DNA from: Rhizobium sp. S152
GTDB taxonomy: Bacteria > Pseudomonadota > Alphaproteobacteria > Rhizobiales > Rhizobiaceae
Length of the DNA stretch: 64,000 bases
Assembly (NCBI RefSeq): GCF_030380735.1
Contig: NZ_JAUDRZ010000026.1
Span: 557,360-621,359 of the forward strand
Reading direction: 5' to 3'
In this document: positions 55,934 through 64,000 of the stretch, piece after piece
How the letters are laid out: every line of letters starts with the position of its first letter
Position numbering within the stretch: position 1 is the stretch's first letter
The notes under the pieces: model-generated
Told to the model about the DNA's origin: nothing
The model's database searches: none
What the model saw: only the letters and a program-made list of their open reading frames with translations
Translations under genes and position numbers: made by a program

Positions 55934-57778
55934 GTGACCGACAGCAAGCGGGAGAACAGCGAGAAGGCGAAAGCTCAGGGCTTCGACACCAACGACCTCG
56001 ATCCCTATCTGATGAAGGATCCCGAGGCGATGGCGATGAACTTCGCCCGCGCGCTCGAAAATCTCGGCAAGGCGGCCTCCGCATGGCTCGCGCCGCGTGA
56101 GCGCGGCGAGATATCGGACAACGCCGTCGATCCGATGACCGACATGGTCAAGACGCTCTCCAAAGTCACGGAATACTGGATTTCCGACCCGCGCCGCACC
56201 TTCGAGGCGCAGACGCAGCTGATGAGCAGCTATTTCGGCGTCTGGATGCGCTCGGTGCAGAAAATGCAGGGCGAGACGACCGATCCCGACCCCGATGCCG
56301 GCCGCCAGGACCGGAGATTCGCCGACGAGGACTGGCAGAAGAACCCCTTCTTCGGGTTCCTGAAGCAGGTCTACCTCATCACCGCCGACTGGGCGGAAAA
56401 GATGGTAAGCGAGACCGAAGGGCTAGACGAGCACACCAAGCACAAAGCCGGCTTCTACGTGAAGCAGATCACGGCCGCGCTTTCGCCGAGCAATTTCGTC
56501 GCCACCAATCCGCAGCTCTATCGCGAGACGATATCGAGCAGCGGCGAAAACCTGGTGCGCGGCATGAAGATGCTGGCCGAGGACATCGTCGCCGGGCGCG
56601 GCAACCTGAAGCTGCGGCAGACCGACATGAGCAAGTTCGCCGTCGGCCGCGACATGGCGCTGACGCCGGGCAAAGTGATCGCGCAGAACGAAATCTGCCA
56701 GATCATCCAGTACGAGGCGACAACGGAAACGGTGCTGAAGCGCCCTCTCCTCATCTGCCCGCCATGGATCAACAAGTTCTACATCCTCGACCTCAACCCG
56801 CAGAAATCCTTCATCAAATGGTGCGTGGACCAGGGACATACGGTCTTCGTCATCTCCTGGGTCAATCCGGATGCCAGGCATGCTCAGAAGGACTGGGCCG
56901 CCTATGCCCGCGAGGGGATCGACTTCGCGCTCGACACCATCGAGAAAGCCTCGGGCGAAAAGGACGTCAACGCCATCGGCTACTGCGTCGGCGGCACGCT
57001 GCTGGCCGCCACACTGGCGCTGCACGCAAAGGAAAAGAACAAGCGCATCCGCTCCGCCACGCTCTTCACCACGCAGGTCGATTTCACCCATGCGGGCGAT
57101 CTCAAGGTGTTCGTCGACGAGGAGCAACTGGAAGCGCTGGAGGCGCATATGCTCGAGATGGGTTATCTCGACGGCTCGAAGATGGCGACAGCCTTCAACA
57201 TGCTGCGCGCCTCGGAGCTGATCTGGCCCTATTTCGTCAACAACTATCTGAAAGGCCAGGAGCCGATGCCCTTCGATCTCCTGTTCTGGAACGCCGATTC
57301 GACCCGCATGGCGGCGGCGAACCACTCCTTCTATCTGCGCAACTGCTACCTCCGCAACGCGCTGGCCAGGGATGAGATGATCCTCGACGGCAAGCCGGTG
57401 TCGCTGCGCGACGTGAAGATCCCGATCTACAATCTCGCCACCCGTGAGGACCACATCGCGCCCCCGAAATCGGTGTTCCTCGGCGGCCAGTTCTTCGGCG
57501 GCAAGGTCGATTTCGTCGTCGCCGGCTCCGGCCACATCGCCGGCGTCGTCAACCCGCCCGACAAAAACAAATACCAATACTGGACCGGCGGCGCCTCCAG
57601 GGGCGAGTACGACGCCTGGCTGCAAACCGCCCAGGAAACCGCCGGCTCCTGGTGGCCGCACTGGCATGCCTGGATCGAGGCCAAGGACGCCAAGCGCGTT
57701 CCGGCACGCAAACCGGGCGGCGCGGCGATGAACGCGATCGAGGAAGCGCCGGGCAGCTATGTGATGGAGCGGACGTGA
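55934..57778 (+). CDS. phaC: Class I poly-3-hydroxyalkanoate synthase
   Basis: A 614-residue enzyme that polymerises hydroxyacyl-CoA into polyhydroxybutyrate granules. The lipase-like box is GYCVGGT with catalytic C351. The catalytic Asp lies in TREDHIAPP and the His in GSGHIAGVVNP. The N-terminal region of about 200 residues is the usual class I domain. GTG at 55934 has GGAGG six bases upstream. The gene stands alone; phaAB are elsewhere. Confidence 0.95.
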   Translation: MTDSKRENSEKAKAQGFDTNDLDPYLMKDPEAMAMNFARALENLGKAASAWLAPRERGEISDNAVDPMTDMVKTLSKVTEYWISDPRRTFEAQTQLMSSYFGVWMRSVQKMQGETTDPDPDAGRQDRRFADEDWQKNPFFGFLKQVYLITADWAEKMVSETEGLDEHTKHKAGFYVKQITAALSPSNFVATNPQLYRETISSSGENLVRGMKMLAEDIVAGRGNLKLRQTDMSKFAVGRDMALTPGKVIAQNEICQIIQYEATTETVLKRPLLICPPWINKFYILDLNPQKSFIKWCVDQGHTVFVISWVNPDARHAQKDWAAYAREGIDFALDTIEKASGEKDVNAIGYCVGGTLLAATLALHAKEKNKRIRSATLFTTQVDFTHAGDLKVFVDEEQLEALEAHMLEMGYLDGSKMATAFNMLRASELIWPYFVNNYLKGQEPMPFDLLFWNADSTRMAAANHSFYLRNCYLRNALARDEMILDGKPVSLRDVKIPIYNLATREDHIAPPKSVFLGGQFFGGKVDFVVAGSGHIAGVVNPPDKNKYQYWTGGASRGEYDAWLQTAQETAGSWWPHWHAWIEAKDAKRVPARKPGGAAMNAIEEAPGSYVMERT

Positions 57779-57824
57779 GGGGTGTGGCGGTGGCTGCTTG
57801 CGGCCCGAAGCGGTCTTGCCGAAG

Positions 57825-58730
57825 TTAAGCTTCAGATCGGATGGTATCGATAAAGGCGCGGAGAGCGGGTCGCATATGACGCTGATCGGGATAGCAAATG
57901 TAGAGCCCGGGAAAAGGCGCACTCCATGCATCGAGCAGCTTAACAAGGCGCTTTTGGTCAAACAGTTCGGCGACCGTGTCCTCGATGACGAAACCGATAC
58001 CGATGCTGTCCAATACCGCGCCGAGTGCGGCTTCCCTGCTGTCTACGATGAGAGGTCCATCGACCACGACGTCGAACCACGTGCCGTTCTCGAAGAATTC
58101 CCAGGCATAGGGTGTTGAACGACCCGGCCAGCGCCAGCGTATGCAGCGGTGTTGGAGAAGATCGCGGGGATGCTCCGGTTGCCCGTGGGTCTCAACATAT
58201 TCCGGCGTTGCAACGGTCACCTGCCTTAGCTCGGGTCCGATTCGGACAGCGATCATGTTCCTTTCGATCACTTCCCCGACGCGCAATGCCACATCGTAGC
58301 CTCCCGCCACCAGGTCGGTAACTGCGTCGTCCACCGTCAGATCGACAACGACATCCGGATAACGTTCGCTGAACCGCGCCAGGATCGGCTCGATGTATTT
58401 GCGGGAGGCTGACCGGATTGCGTGAACGCGGACAGTGCCTGCGATTGAGAGGCCCGCTCTGCGGGCTTGATCAACTGCCGCCGCCAGTTCAAGCGCCGCA
58501 GGACCGGCGCGTTCGAAAAGGATGGCGCCCGCTTCAGTCAATGACACGTTGCGCGTGGTCCGATGCAGGAGCTGCGTACCTACCGTTTCCTCAAAATTGC
58601 GAACTGTCTGGCTGAGAGACGATGGCGTGATGCCGAGCACTTCCGCCGCCCTGCTGAAACTCAGGTGTTTTGCCACCGCCAAGAAGGCCCGCAATTGATG
58701 GAATTCGTGGCTGGCAAGGTAATTGTCCAT
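57825..58730 (-). CDS. LysR-family transcriptional regulator
   Basis: A 301-residue protein. Residues 8-68 form the winged helix (FHQLRAFLAVAKHLSFSRAAEVLGITPSSLSQTVRNFEETVGTQLLHRTTR). The remainder is the periplasmic-binding-like effector domain. It is divergent from two SDR genes and is likely to control them, since the intergenic region is about 100 bases and contains the T-N11-A type ATTGTTAG and related repeats. Confidence 0.92.
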   Translation of the reverse strand: MDNYLASHEFHQLRAFLAVAKHLSFSRAAEVLGITPSSLSQTVRNFEETVGTQLLHRTTRNVSLTEAGAILFERAGPAALELAAAVDQARRAGLSIAGTVRVHAIRSASRKYIEPILARFSERYPDVVVDLTVDDAVTDLVAGGYDVALRVGEVIERNMIAVRIGPELRQVTVATPEYVETHGQPEHPRDLLQHRCIRWRWPGRSTPYAWEFFENGTWFDVVVDGPLIVDSREAALGAVLDSIGIGFVIEDTVAELFDQKRLVKLLDAWSAPFPGLYICYPDQRHMRPALRAFIDTIRSEA

Positions 58731-58837
58731 CACTCTGGCTACCATTCTGTGGCTGGGCTAACAAGAATTGTTAGTTTCGGCTATATTCTGAAGTTTGTCA
58801 CGGCCGTCTAAGATCTGGCTTCCTTAAGGAGGCTGAC

Positions 58838-59608
58838 GTGCTGAAGACATCCGAAAGAAATGAAATCCCACAGAGCTGGAGCCTTTCCGGCAAGATCGCG
58901 ATCGTAACCGGAGCAGCCCGTGGCATCGGGCGCGAAACCGTAAAGCTCTTGCGGCAGCGCGGCGCATATGTCGTTGCCAGCGACAGGAATAGTGCCGTGC
59001 ACGGCCTGGCTGCAAGCGAGATCGCCACGCTGGAAGGCGACGTCTCGATGGAAGAGACCGCTGTGCGAACCATCGCTCTGGCAAAGGAGCGGTTCGGCAG
59101 CGTGGATATCCTGGTCAACAATGCCGGTCGAACGATGAACAAGCCTCTGGTGCAGATGAGCGTCGCAGACTGGGATGACATCATGGCGGTGAACGCTCGT
59201 GGCAATTTCCTGCATGCCAGGGAGGCGTTGAAGGTCATGGTCGAGCAGACGAGCGGAACCATTGTCAATGTCGCCTCAATTGTTTCGACCGTCGCGATGA
59301 AGGATACGGCCGTGTACGCCGCGTCGAAGGGTGCGATCGCACAACTCACCAAGGTGATCGCGGTCGAATATGGATCGAAGGGTATCCGTGCCAATGCGGT
59401 CGCGCCTGGTGTTGTCGAAACCGACATCCTCGAAGACATCGTCGCGGACAGCCGCGCAACGCTTGCCAGCTACGGCGACGTTCATCCGGTCGGCCGCGTG
59501 GCTCAGCCGGTCGATATCGCCGAAATCATCGCATTCCTGTCTGCTCCGGCATCGGCCTTCATGACTGGCGCACTGGTCATGGCCGACGGCGGCTACACGG
59601 CATTGTAA
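58838..59608 (+). CDS. Short-chain dehydrogenase/reductase
   Basis: A 256-residue SDR. Cofactor motif TGAARGIGRE, structural NNAG, and catalytic Tyr/Lys in VYAASKGAI are all present. The start is GTG with AAGGAGG five bases upstream. It lies in an operon with a second SDR gene, 18 bases ahead, under a likely LysR control. Substrate unknown. Confidence 0.9.
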   Translation: MLKTSERNEIPQSWSLSGKIAIVTGAARGIGRETVKLLRQRGAYVVASDRNSAVHGLAASEIATLEGDVSMEETAVRTIALAKERFGSVDILVNNAGRTMNKPLVQMSVADWDDIMAVNARGNFLHAREALKVMVEQTSGTIVNVASIVSTVAMKDTAVYAASKGAIAQLTKVIAVEYGSKGIRANAVAPGVVETDILEDIVADSRATLASYGDVHPVGRVAQPVDIAEIIAFLSAPASAFMTGALVMADGGYTAL

Positions 59609-59626
59609 ACATCAAGGAGATCAATC

Positions 59627-60334
59627 GTGACGAAATCCATCCTCATCGTTGCCGCCGAGCGTGGTCTCGGGCTGGGACTGGCCGAACAATTCTTTAAGCG
59701 CGGCTGGAGCGTCGTTGGCACCGCGCGGCAGGACGCTGATATCACTGACCTGTTGTCTATCGGTGCGAGCGATCCTGATCGGCTTGCGGTTGCCAGGATC
59801 GACGTCACCAAAGCGGACGAGATCAGCCCGTTTCTGGCATCCTTGTCGGACAGACGGTTCGACGTGATCTATCTGAACGCTGGTATCTTCGGCCCTGTCC
59901 ATCAAAGTGTCCTGGAAGCTACGGATGAAGACTTTGCGGAAATCATGCTGACGAATACGTTCGGCCCCATCCGCCTTGCACGTTACCTCATGAACAAACT
60001 CGTCACGCCAGGCGGCACGCTGGCCTTCATGTCCTCTCATCGCGGCAGCATTGAAATCAATGTCGAGGCGGGACTGGAGCTATATCGGGCGAGTAAGGTA
60101 TCTCTCAACATGCTGGCCCGTGGCATCTACGCCGATTACAAGCAACAGGGCCTGACAGTGCTCTCGATCCATCCGGGCTGGGCAAGGACCGCGATGGGAA
60201 CGCTTGACGGAGCCGTGGAACCGGAGATCGAACTGGAGACAAGCGTACAGGGCGTTGCAGACGTCGTCGAGCGACACATGGCTACAGGCGAAAATCTCTA
60301 TCTCGATTACGAGGGCACCAGATTGCCGTGGTGA
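59627..60334 (+). CDS. Short-chain dehydrogenase/reductase, atypical
   Basis: A 235-residue SDR with cofactor motif AAERGLGLGLA and catalytic Tyr/Lys in LYRASKVSL; the structural motif reads LNAGIFGPV. It resembles the C-factor or YciK-like group. GTG start with AAGGAG. It follows the 256-residue SDR closely, so both enzymes may work in one pathway. Confidence 0.88.
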   Translation: MTKSILIVAAERGLGLGLAEQFFKRGWSVVGTARQDADITDLLSIGASDPDRLAVARIDVTKADEISPFLASLSDRRFDVIYLNAGIFGPVHQSVLEATDEDFAEIMLTNTFGPIRLARYLMNKLVTPGGTLAFMSSHRGSIEINVEAGLELYRASKVSLNMLARGIYADYKQQGLTVLSIHPGWARTAMGTLDGAVEPEIELETSVQGVADVVERHMATGENLYLDYEGTRLPW

Positions 60335-60449
60335 TGAGGCCGTCGGACGATGTCCGCTATTTGCGAAAAACCATCCGGCCGAGGTTGATCACGACGGCGC
60401 AGTGCCTGTTCGCTCGGGCTTCATCGCGATCGCCCGGCCGCCACCTACC

Positions 60450-60824
60450 TCATTTCGTCGCCTGCGTCCTGACAGTCAGCTTGTTTCCATCAGGATCACG
60501 CAGATAGGCGACGAAGGCCCCGTTCGGGCGCTCCGCGGGCGGGCTCTCGATGGCGGTGCCGCCATGTGCCGTGCCGGCGGCATGCCAGGCCAGAACGTGG
60601 TCCTGGCTTGCCGCGGCGATGCCGATGGTGCCGCCGTTCGCCGCAGTCGCCGGCTTGCCGTCGATCGGCTTCGTGATCATCAGCCGACCGCCCTCATGGA
60701 CATAGATCAGCCTGCCGCGCGCATCCATCTCGCCGGGCTTGCCGCCGAGTGCGGCAAAGGTGGCGTCGTAGAAGCGTCGCGCCTGCTCCAGGTCGTTGCT
60801 TCCGATCATGACGTGCGTGAACAT
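60450..60824 (-). CDS. VOC-family (glyoxalase-like) protein
   Basis: A 124-residue single-domain protein of the vicinal oxygen chelate superfamily. The opening FTHVMIGSNDLEQARRFYDATFAALGG and the ending VAYLRDPDGNKLTVRT are typical. It is likely a small metal-dependent or resistance-type enzyme. GGAG lies before the ATG. Substrate unknown. Confidence 0.88.
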   Translation of the reverse strand: MFTHVMIGSNDLEQARRFYDATFAALGGKPGEMDARGRLIYVHEGGRLMITKPIDGKPATAANGGTIGIAAASQDHVLAWHAAGTAHGGTAIESPPAERPNGAFVAYLRDPDGNKLTVRTQATK

Positions 60825-61025
60825 GCTTCATCTCCGGTAAGTGCCCAATCTCACCCCATCCCGGGAAAACCTGGCCATGGGTCGGTCGCAAGATAGGATG
60901 TTTCGCGCCGGCCGCAATGCTGCCGGAGAAGGATCAAGGGGAAACCGTGTCGGAAACCGTAGGGCGTTCCGCTGGGCGCGCGGGCGCGCACCGTGATTTT
61001 CGTTGCGGCCGGACGAGCCTCCGCC

Positions 61026-62060
61026 TCAATCAAACGCGATCAGGCTTGCCGGCGATGGCGGCAGCGGCGTGATCGTCGCGGTGGCGAAACCGGCCATCCT
61101 TGCCATTTCGGCCAGTTCGCGCGCCGTATAGGCATCGCCCTTCGGCGTCGTCGCCAGCATCTCCCAGGCAAAGGCGGCGGGGAATTCGGGGGTGACGCGG
61201 TCCTCGTTGGGCACGAAATCGACGGCGATCAGCTTGCCATCGGGCGCGAGGCTGGCGCGGGCCTTCTTCAGAAGTGCGGCGCAACCGTCCAAGTCGAAAT
61301 GATGCAGGAAGTTCGGCAGCATGATCAGGTCGTAGTCGCGACCCCAGTCGACATCGAAGGCGCTTCCGGCGATGAAATCGAAACGGGAGGCGAGACCGGC
61401 ATCGGCGGCGTTCTTTTCCGTCAGATCAAGCACCGGCTTCCAGTCGAGCGCCACGATCCTCGCGGCGGGGATCGCCTTGGCGATCTCGATGCCGAAGCAG
61501 CCGGGACCGGCGGCGATGTCCAGCACTTTCCTGGGCGGCGTCTTCCAGCCGGCCACCTCGGCGGCCAACGCCTGCGCGGCGACACCTGTGAACGAGCCCA
61601 TGGCGCGGGCAAAGCGCACCCAGACGGGATTGTCGGGCGAGAGGTTGGCAAGCCCCTCGGCGCCGCCGTTGCGCACGCAGGCGGCGGGATCATCGAGGAA
61701 GAAGGCCAGCATTTCGGGTGCCGCGACGAACTCGATCGCCGCGCCCATGAAGGCGGGCGAGCGGCGGCTGAGGAAGACCTGGCTCGACGGGGTCAGGCCA
61801 TAGATGTCGCCGTCCTTGGTCAGGAAGCCGGCGACGACGAGATAGTCGCACAGGATGCGGATGCCGCGCTCGGCGCATTTCGTCTCGACGGCCAGTGGCT
61901 TGGCCGCGCGGCCCTCGCCGATTTTCGTGAACAGATCGAGTTCGATCGCCGCCCTGATCGCCGCGGTCTTGCGTACCGCGAACATCGCCTCGACGAGAAG
62001 AGCCGGAGAAATATCGCTGCTTGCGGTGTTTTTCGTCGCCGTATTTTCTGGTGAAGGCAT
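61026..62060 (-). CDS. SAM-dependent O-methyltransferase
   Basis: A 344-residue protein. An N-terminal dimerisation domain (about 20-100; VEAMFAVRKTAAIRAAIELDLFTKIGEG) is followed by the class I SAM fold with VLDIAAGPGCFGIEIA and MLPNFLHHFD. This layout is that of family 2 O-methyltransferases such as hydroxyneurosporene methyltransferase. GGGAGGGAAAG precedes the ATG at 62060. Substrate not known. Confidence 0.88.
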   Translation of the reverse strand: MPSPENTATKNTASSDISPALLVEAMFAVRKTAAIRAAIELDLFTKIGEGRAAKPLAVETKCAERGIRILCDYLVVAGFLTKDGDIYGLTPSSQVFLSRRSPAFMGAAIEFVAAPEMLAFFLDDPAACVRNGGAEGLANLSPDNPVWVRFARAMGSFTGVAAQALAAEVAGWKTPPRKVLDIAAGPGCFGIEIAKAIPAARIVALDWKPVLDLTEKNAADAGLASRFDFIAGSAFDVDWGRDYDLIMLPNFLHHFDLDGCAALLKKARASLAPDGKLIAVDFVPNEDRVTPEFPAAFAWEMLATTPKGDAYTARELAEMARMAGFATATITPLPPSPASLIAFD

Positions 62061-62316
62061 CGGCTTTCCCTCCCTCGCCCCGCCGGGCACAACCCTACCA
62101 TAGCAGAGCACGAGACGAATTACACGCCCTGCTAATATAGTGATCCATTTTCGATCACGTAAAGAAATTGGTTACCATAATTCGTCATCATGCGGATCAG
62201 CCGGAAACGAAAACAGGCCGCAATTTGGCCCGTTTGCTCCCGTACCGGCTCCGGCGAAGAAGTGTGCATCATCAAGTACCGCCGGCCAGTGTAACGAGTT
62301 CTGAAAGACGAGTGTT

Positions 62317-63609
62317 ATGGCGTTTGCGGTCGATGCTGTCAGTGGTTCCAGGCCCATAGGTACGTCTATTTCTCGTTTCGGTCGCTCATTCCGCCTGCTC
62401 TCGGGCGCAGCTCTCATCGGTGCAGGCTTCGCGGCCTCCGCCTGGATCGTCGCCACAATCGCAACCGCGCATGTCATGGCGCCTTTGCCGCATCCAGACG
62501 CCAGCCCGTTTGCCGGCATCGCGCTTGCGCCTGTTCATGTCGCGGCCACGGCAAGGCCCGCGACGCGCGACATCCATGTCACGAAATTCTCCCGCCTCGG
62601 CACGCCAACGGCCGCCGACAAGTTGGCTGCGGCGCAGAAGAGCGGCCGCGTGCTTGCTGCGGCAGCGCTGAAGGCCGCCTTCGTCGGCCAGTCGGCGCCC
62701 GTCATCGTTGCCGAAGCCGCGCCGAAGCCGGTCACGGTCGCGACGCTGAAGACCAAGGACGACGCGCTGGCATCGATTGCCGATCACGGCGACCGCATCA
62801 TCATTCCGTCGAAGGCAGAGATCGCCGCGGCGGAAGGCCCTGCCCTGCTGGCCCTGGCGTCTTCTGTCGAACCGAACGAACGCAAGGCCGCACCGACGGC
62901 GGCCCAGCCCGCCGCTCCCGTCGAGGTCGCCAGCCTCTCCGCCGATAGCGACGCATCCGCCGGCGATGGCCGCGCACCCTTCGATCTCGTCTTGTCCGAC
63001 CGCACCGATGTGCCGCTGCCGATGGCCCGGCCCGACGGCCTCGTCAAGCGCCCGGCGACGTCCGACCGCGCCAAGCCCGAGGAACCGGTGCTCGCCTATG
63101 CGCGGCCGGATGCCGGCGCCGACGGCAGCGACGACGACATGCCGACCTTCAAGACGCAGGCACCTTCGCCCGTAGCCCGCAACGGCGTCGCCATCTACGA
63201 TATCTCCGCCAATACGGTCTATCTCCCGAACGGCGAACGCCTCGAGGCGCATTCCGGCCTCGGCCCGATGCGCGACAACCCGAAATACGTGCACGCCAAG
63301 AACCGCGGACCGACGCCGCCCCACACCTACAATCTGACCATGCGCGAGAGCCTGTTCCATGGCGTCGCGGCGATCCGCCTCAACCCGGTCGGCGGCGCCG
63401 GCAACATCTACAATCGCGTCGGCCTGCTCGCCCACACCTACATGCTCGGCGCCCGCGGCGATTCCAACGGCTGCGTCTCCTTCAAGGATTACAAGCGCTT
63501 TCTCGCTGCCTTCAAGCGCGGCGACATCCGCCAGCTCGTCGTCGTCACCAGCATGCCGCGCAACAAGCCCGGCTCGACGCTCGCCTCGCTGTTCTCCTCA
63601 CGCTCGTAA
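62317..63609 (+). CDS. DUF2778 (Tlde1-like) protein
   Basis: A 430-residue protein. One TM helix near residues 30-52, then a long Ala/Pro-rich linker of about 230 residues. The C-terminal domain (about 285-425) has the DUF2778 pattern: YDISANTVYLPNGERLEAHSGLG, PPHTYNLTMRESLFHGVAAIRLNP and LLAHTYMLGARGDSNGCVSF, with the His and Cys of an L,D-transpeptidase-like active site. Tlde1 toxins of type VI systems share this domain, but rhizobial cell-wall enzymes do too. No type VI genes are nearby, so a housekeeping envelope role is more likely. Confidence 0.85.
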   Translation: MAFAVDAVSGSRPIGTSISRFGRSFRLLSGAALIGAGFAASAWIVATIATAHVMAPLPHPDASPFAGIALAPVHVAATARPATRDIHVTKFSRLGTPTAADKLAAAQKSGRVLAAAALKAAFVGQSAPVIVAEAAPKPVTVATLKTKDDALASIADHGDRIIIPSKAEIAAAEGPALLALASSVEPNERKAAPTAAQPAAPVEVASLSADSDASAGDGRAPFDLVLSDRTDVPLPMARPDGLVKRPATSDRAKPEEPVLAYARPDAGADGSDDDMPTFKTQAPSPVARNGVAIYDISANTVYLPNGERLEAHSGLGPMRDNPKYVHAKNRGPTPPHTYNLTMRESLFHGVAAIRLNPVGGAGNIYNRVGLLAHTYMLGARGDSNGCVSFKDYKRFLAAFKRGDIRQLVVVTSMPRNKPGSTLASLFSSRS

Positions 63610-63625
63610 GCCTTTTATCAATCCG

Positions 63626-63668
63626 CATCCCCGTCTCGCCCGTGCGGCGACACGGGGATGTTCGTTTT
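63626..63668 (+). terminator. Terminator downstream of the DUF2778 gene
   Basis: CATCCCCGT (63626-63634) pairs with ACGGGGATG (63652-63660), followed by TTCGTTTT. It lies 17 bases after the stop. Confidence 0.75.
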
Positions 63669-64000
63669 CGCGACCTGCTTGCGCATCAACGACTTAGCTG
63701 AAATCTCCCGCCCGATTTTCCTCGCGCTGCGTTGCCGGCCTTAGACTTGCCTCGTCCCGTCATCGGATGCACCGGCAGGCGTGCCGGCGAGGCGGGACCG
63801 GCGCGGTGTGCGGGGGTAGGACGCGAAACCTCATGCACCGGGTCCGAAAAAATGGTCTCCCTCCGGGGCTGGCGGTTGGTTACGTTTGTCGAACGTGTCA
63901 TCCGTTGGAGTGCTCCGGACGTGCCTGTGAGGCACACAACGTCGTCGCGAAGGCTTGGAAGGCGGCTGCAGAGGGACCGGAGTTCGGGCATAAACCGCCG
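63669..64000. other. Right-edge stretch without a supported gene
   Basis: A minus-strand open frame (63686-63991) is present, but its codon use is unlike the neighbouring genes and no family is recognised. No RNA gene is evident either. The stretch may be the upstream region of a gene beyond the window. Confidence 0.4.

Noticed and set aside
56423..57961. Minus-strand frame opposite the PHA synthase
   Set aside because: Shadow of a full-length gene with catalytic motifs.
62317..63609. DUF2778 protein as a type VI secretion toxin
   Set aside because: It has a membrane helix and long linker, and no immunity or secretion gene is adjacent; a cell-envelope enzyme is more likely.
63686..63991. 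Possible 101-residue basic protein at the right edge
   Set aside because: Codon use is unlike its neighbours, no ribosome site has good spacing and no family is recognised; left as unassigned sequence.
63669..64000. Possible tmRNA or RNase P RNA at the right edge
   Set aside because: No tag-peptide reading frame, T-arm or conserved RNase P core sequence could be found.

Overview
The window looks like chromosomal DNA of a Rhizobiaceae alphaproteobacterium (Rhizobium/Ensifer/Agrobacterium type). Reasons: a complete rhizobial glycerol cluster in the order glpD-glpS-glpT-glpP-glpQ-glpU-glpV-glpK; a class I PHA synthase next to homoserine dehydrogenase and an AlaC/DapL-type aminotransferase; a CcaF1-like DUF1127 protein beside an array of hairpins with CCTCCTCCC loops; a RopB/Omp25-type porin; and GC-rich codon use. 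Three tRNA genes are present (Arg-TCT, Pro-TGG, Glu-TTC). The genus cannot be fixed from sequence alone.

Region by region. 1-13 kb is accessory in character: the start of an amino-acid binding protein, a run of very small hydrophilic or membrane proteins of the DUF3140/DUF2177/DUF2945/DUF2934/DUF599/NUDIX kind, unknown proteins, and then a tightly packed minus-strand operon (11.9 to 7.0 kb). That operon encodes a DUF6634-like protein, a soluble FtsH-like AAA+ zinc protease, an unknown protein, a calcineurin-like phosphoesterase and a second unknown protein. The two unknowns are paralogous, and an XRE regulator diverges from the operon. 13-25.4 kb holds a GlxA-type regulator, a c-di-GMP synthase with a paralogous dual-receiver protein, a large MscS-type channel, DUF924, a DHA2 exporter, a frameshifted M20 amidohydrolase, and L-fuconate dehydratase with a divergent IclR regulator.

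25.4-45.8 kb contains lipid A modification genes (two EptA phosphoethanolamine transferases and a membrane-anchored tyrosine-phosphatase-like protein), a receiver-only remnant of an OmpR-type regulator, the glycerol uptake and catabolism operon, an AraC/Fsr pair, an SDR, and the DUF1127/hairpin-sRNA locus. The same 16-bp direct-repeat site (CTGACA-N3-ACCTGAA, read on either strand) lies upstream of both eptA genes, the phosphatase and, with one mismatch, the truncated regulator. This suggests one shared PmrA-like regulon.

45.8-64 kb is mostly core: outer membrane protein, DUF192 plus a double cold-shock-domain protein, glyoxalase I, a murein-endopeptidase-like lipoprotein, recJ, hom, aminotransferase and phaC. 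A decayed AbiEii-type toxin fragment sits between recJ and hom. The stretch ends with a LysR-SDR-SDR set, a VOC protein, an O-methyltransferase and a DUF2778 (Tlde1-like) protein.

The strongest candidates for something undescribed are the FtsH-like/phosphoesterase operon with its duplicated partner domain, and the shared direct-repeat regulon around eptA. All family names come from motif recognition, with no database search.
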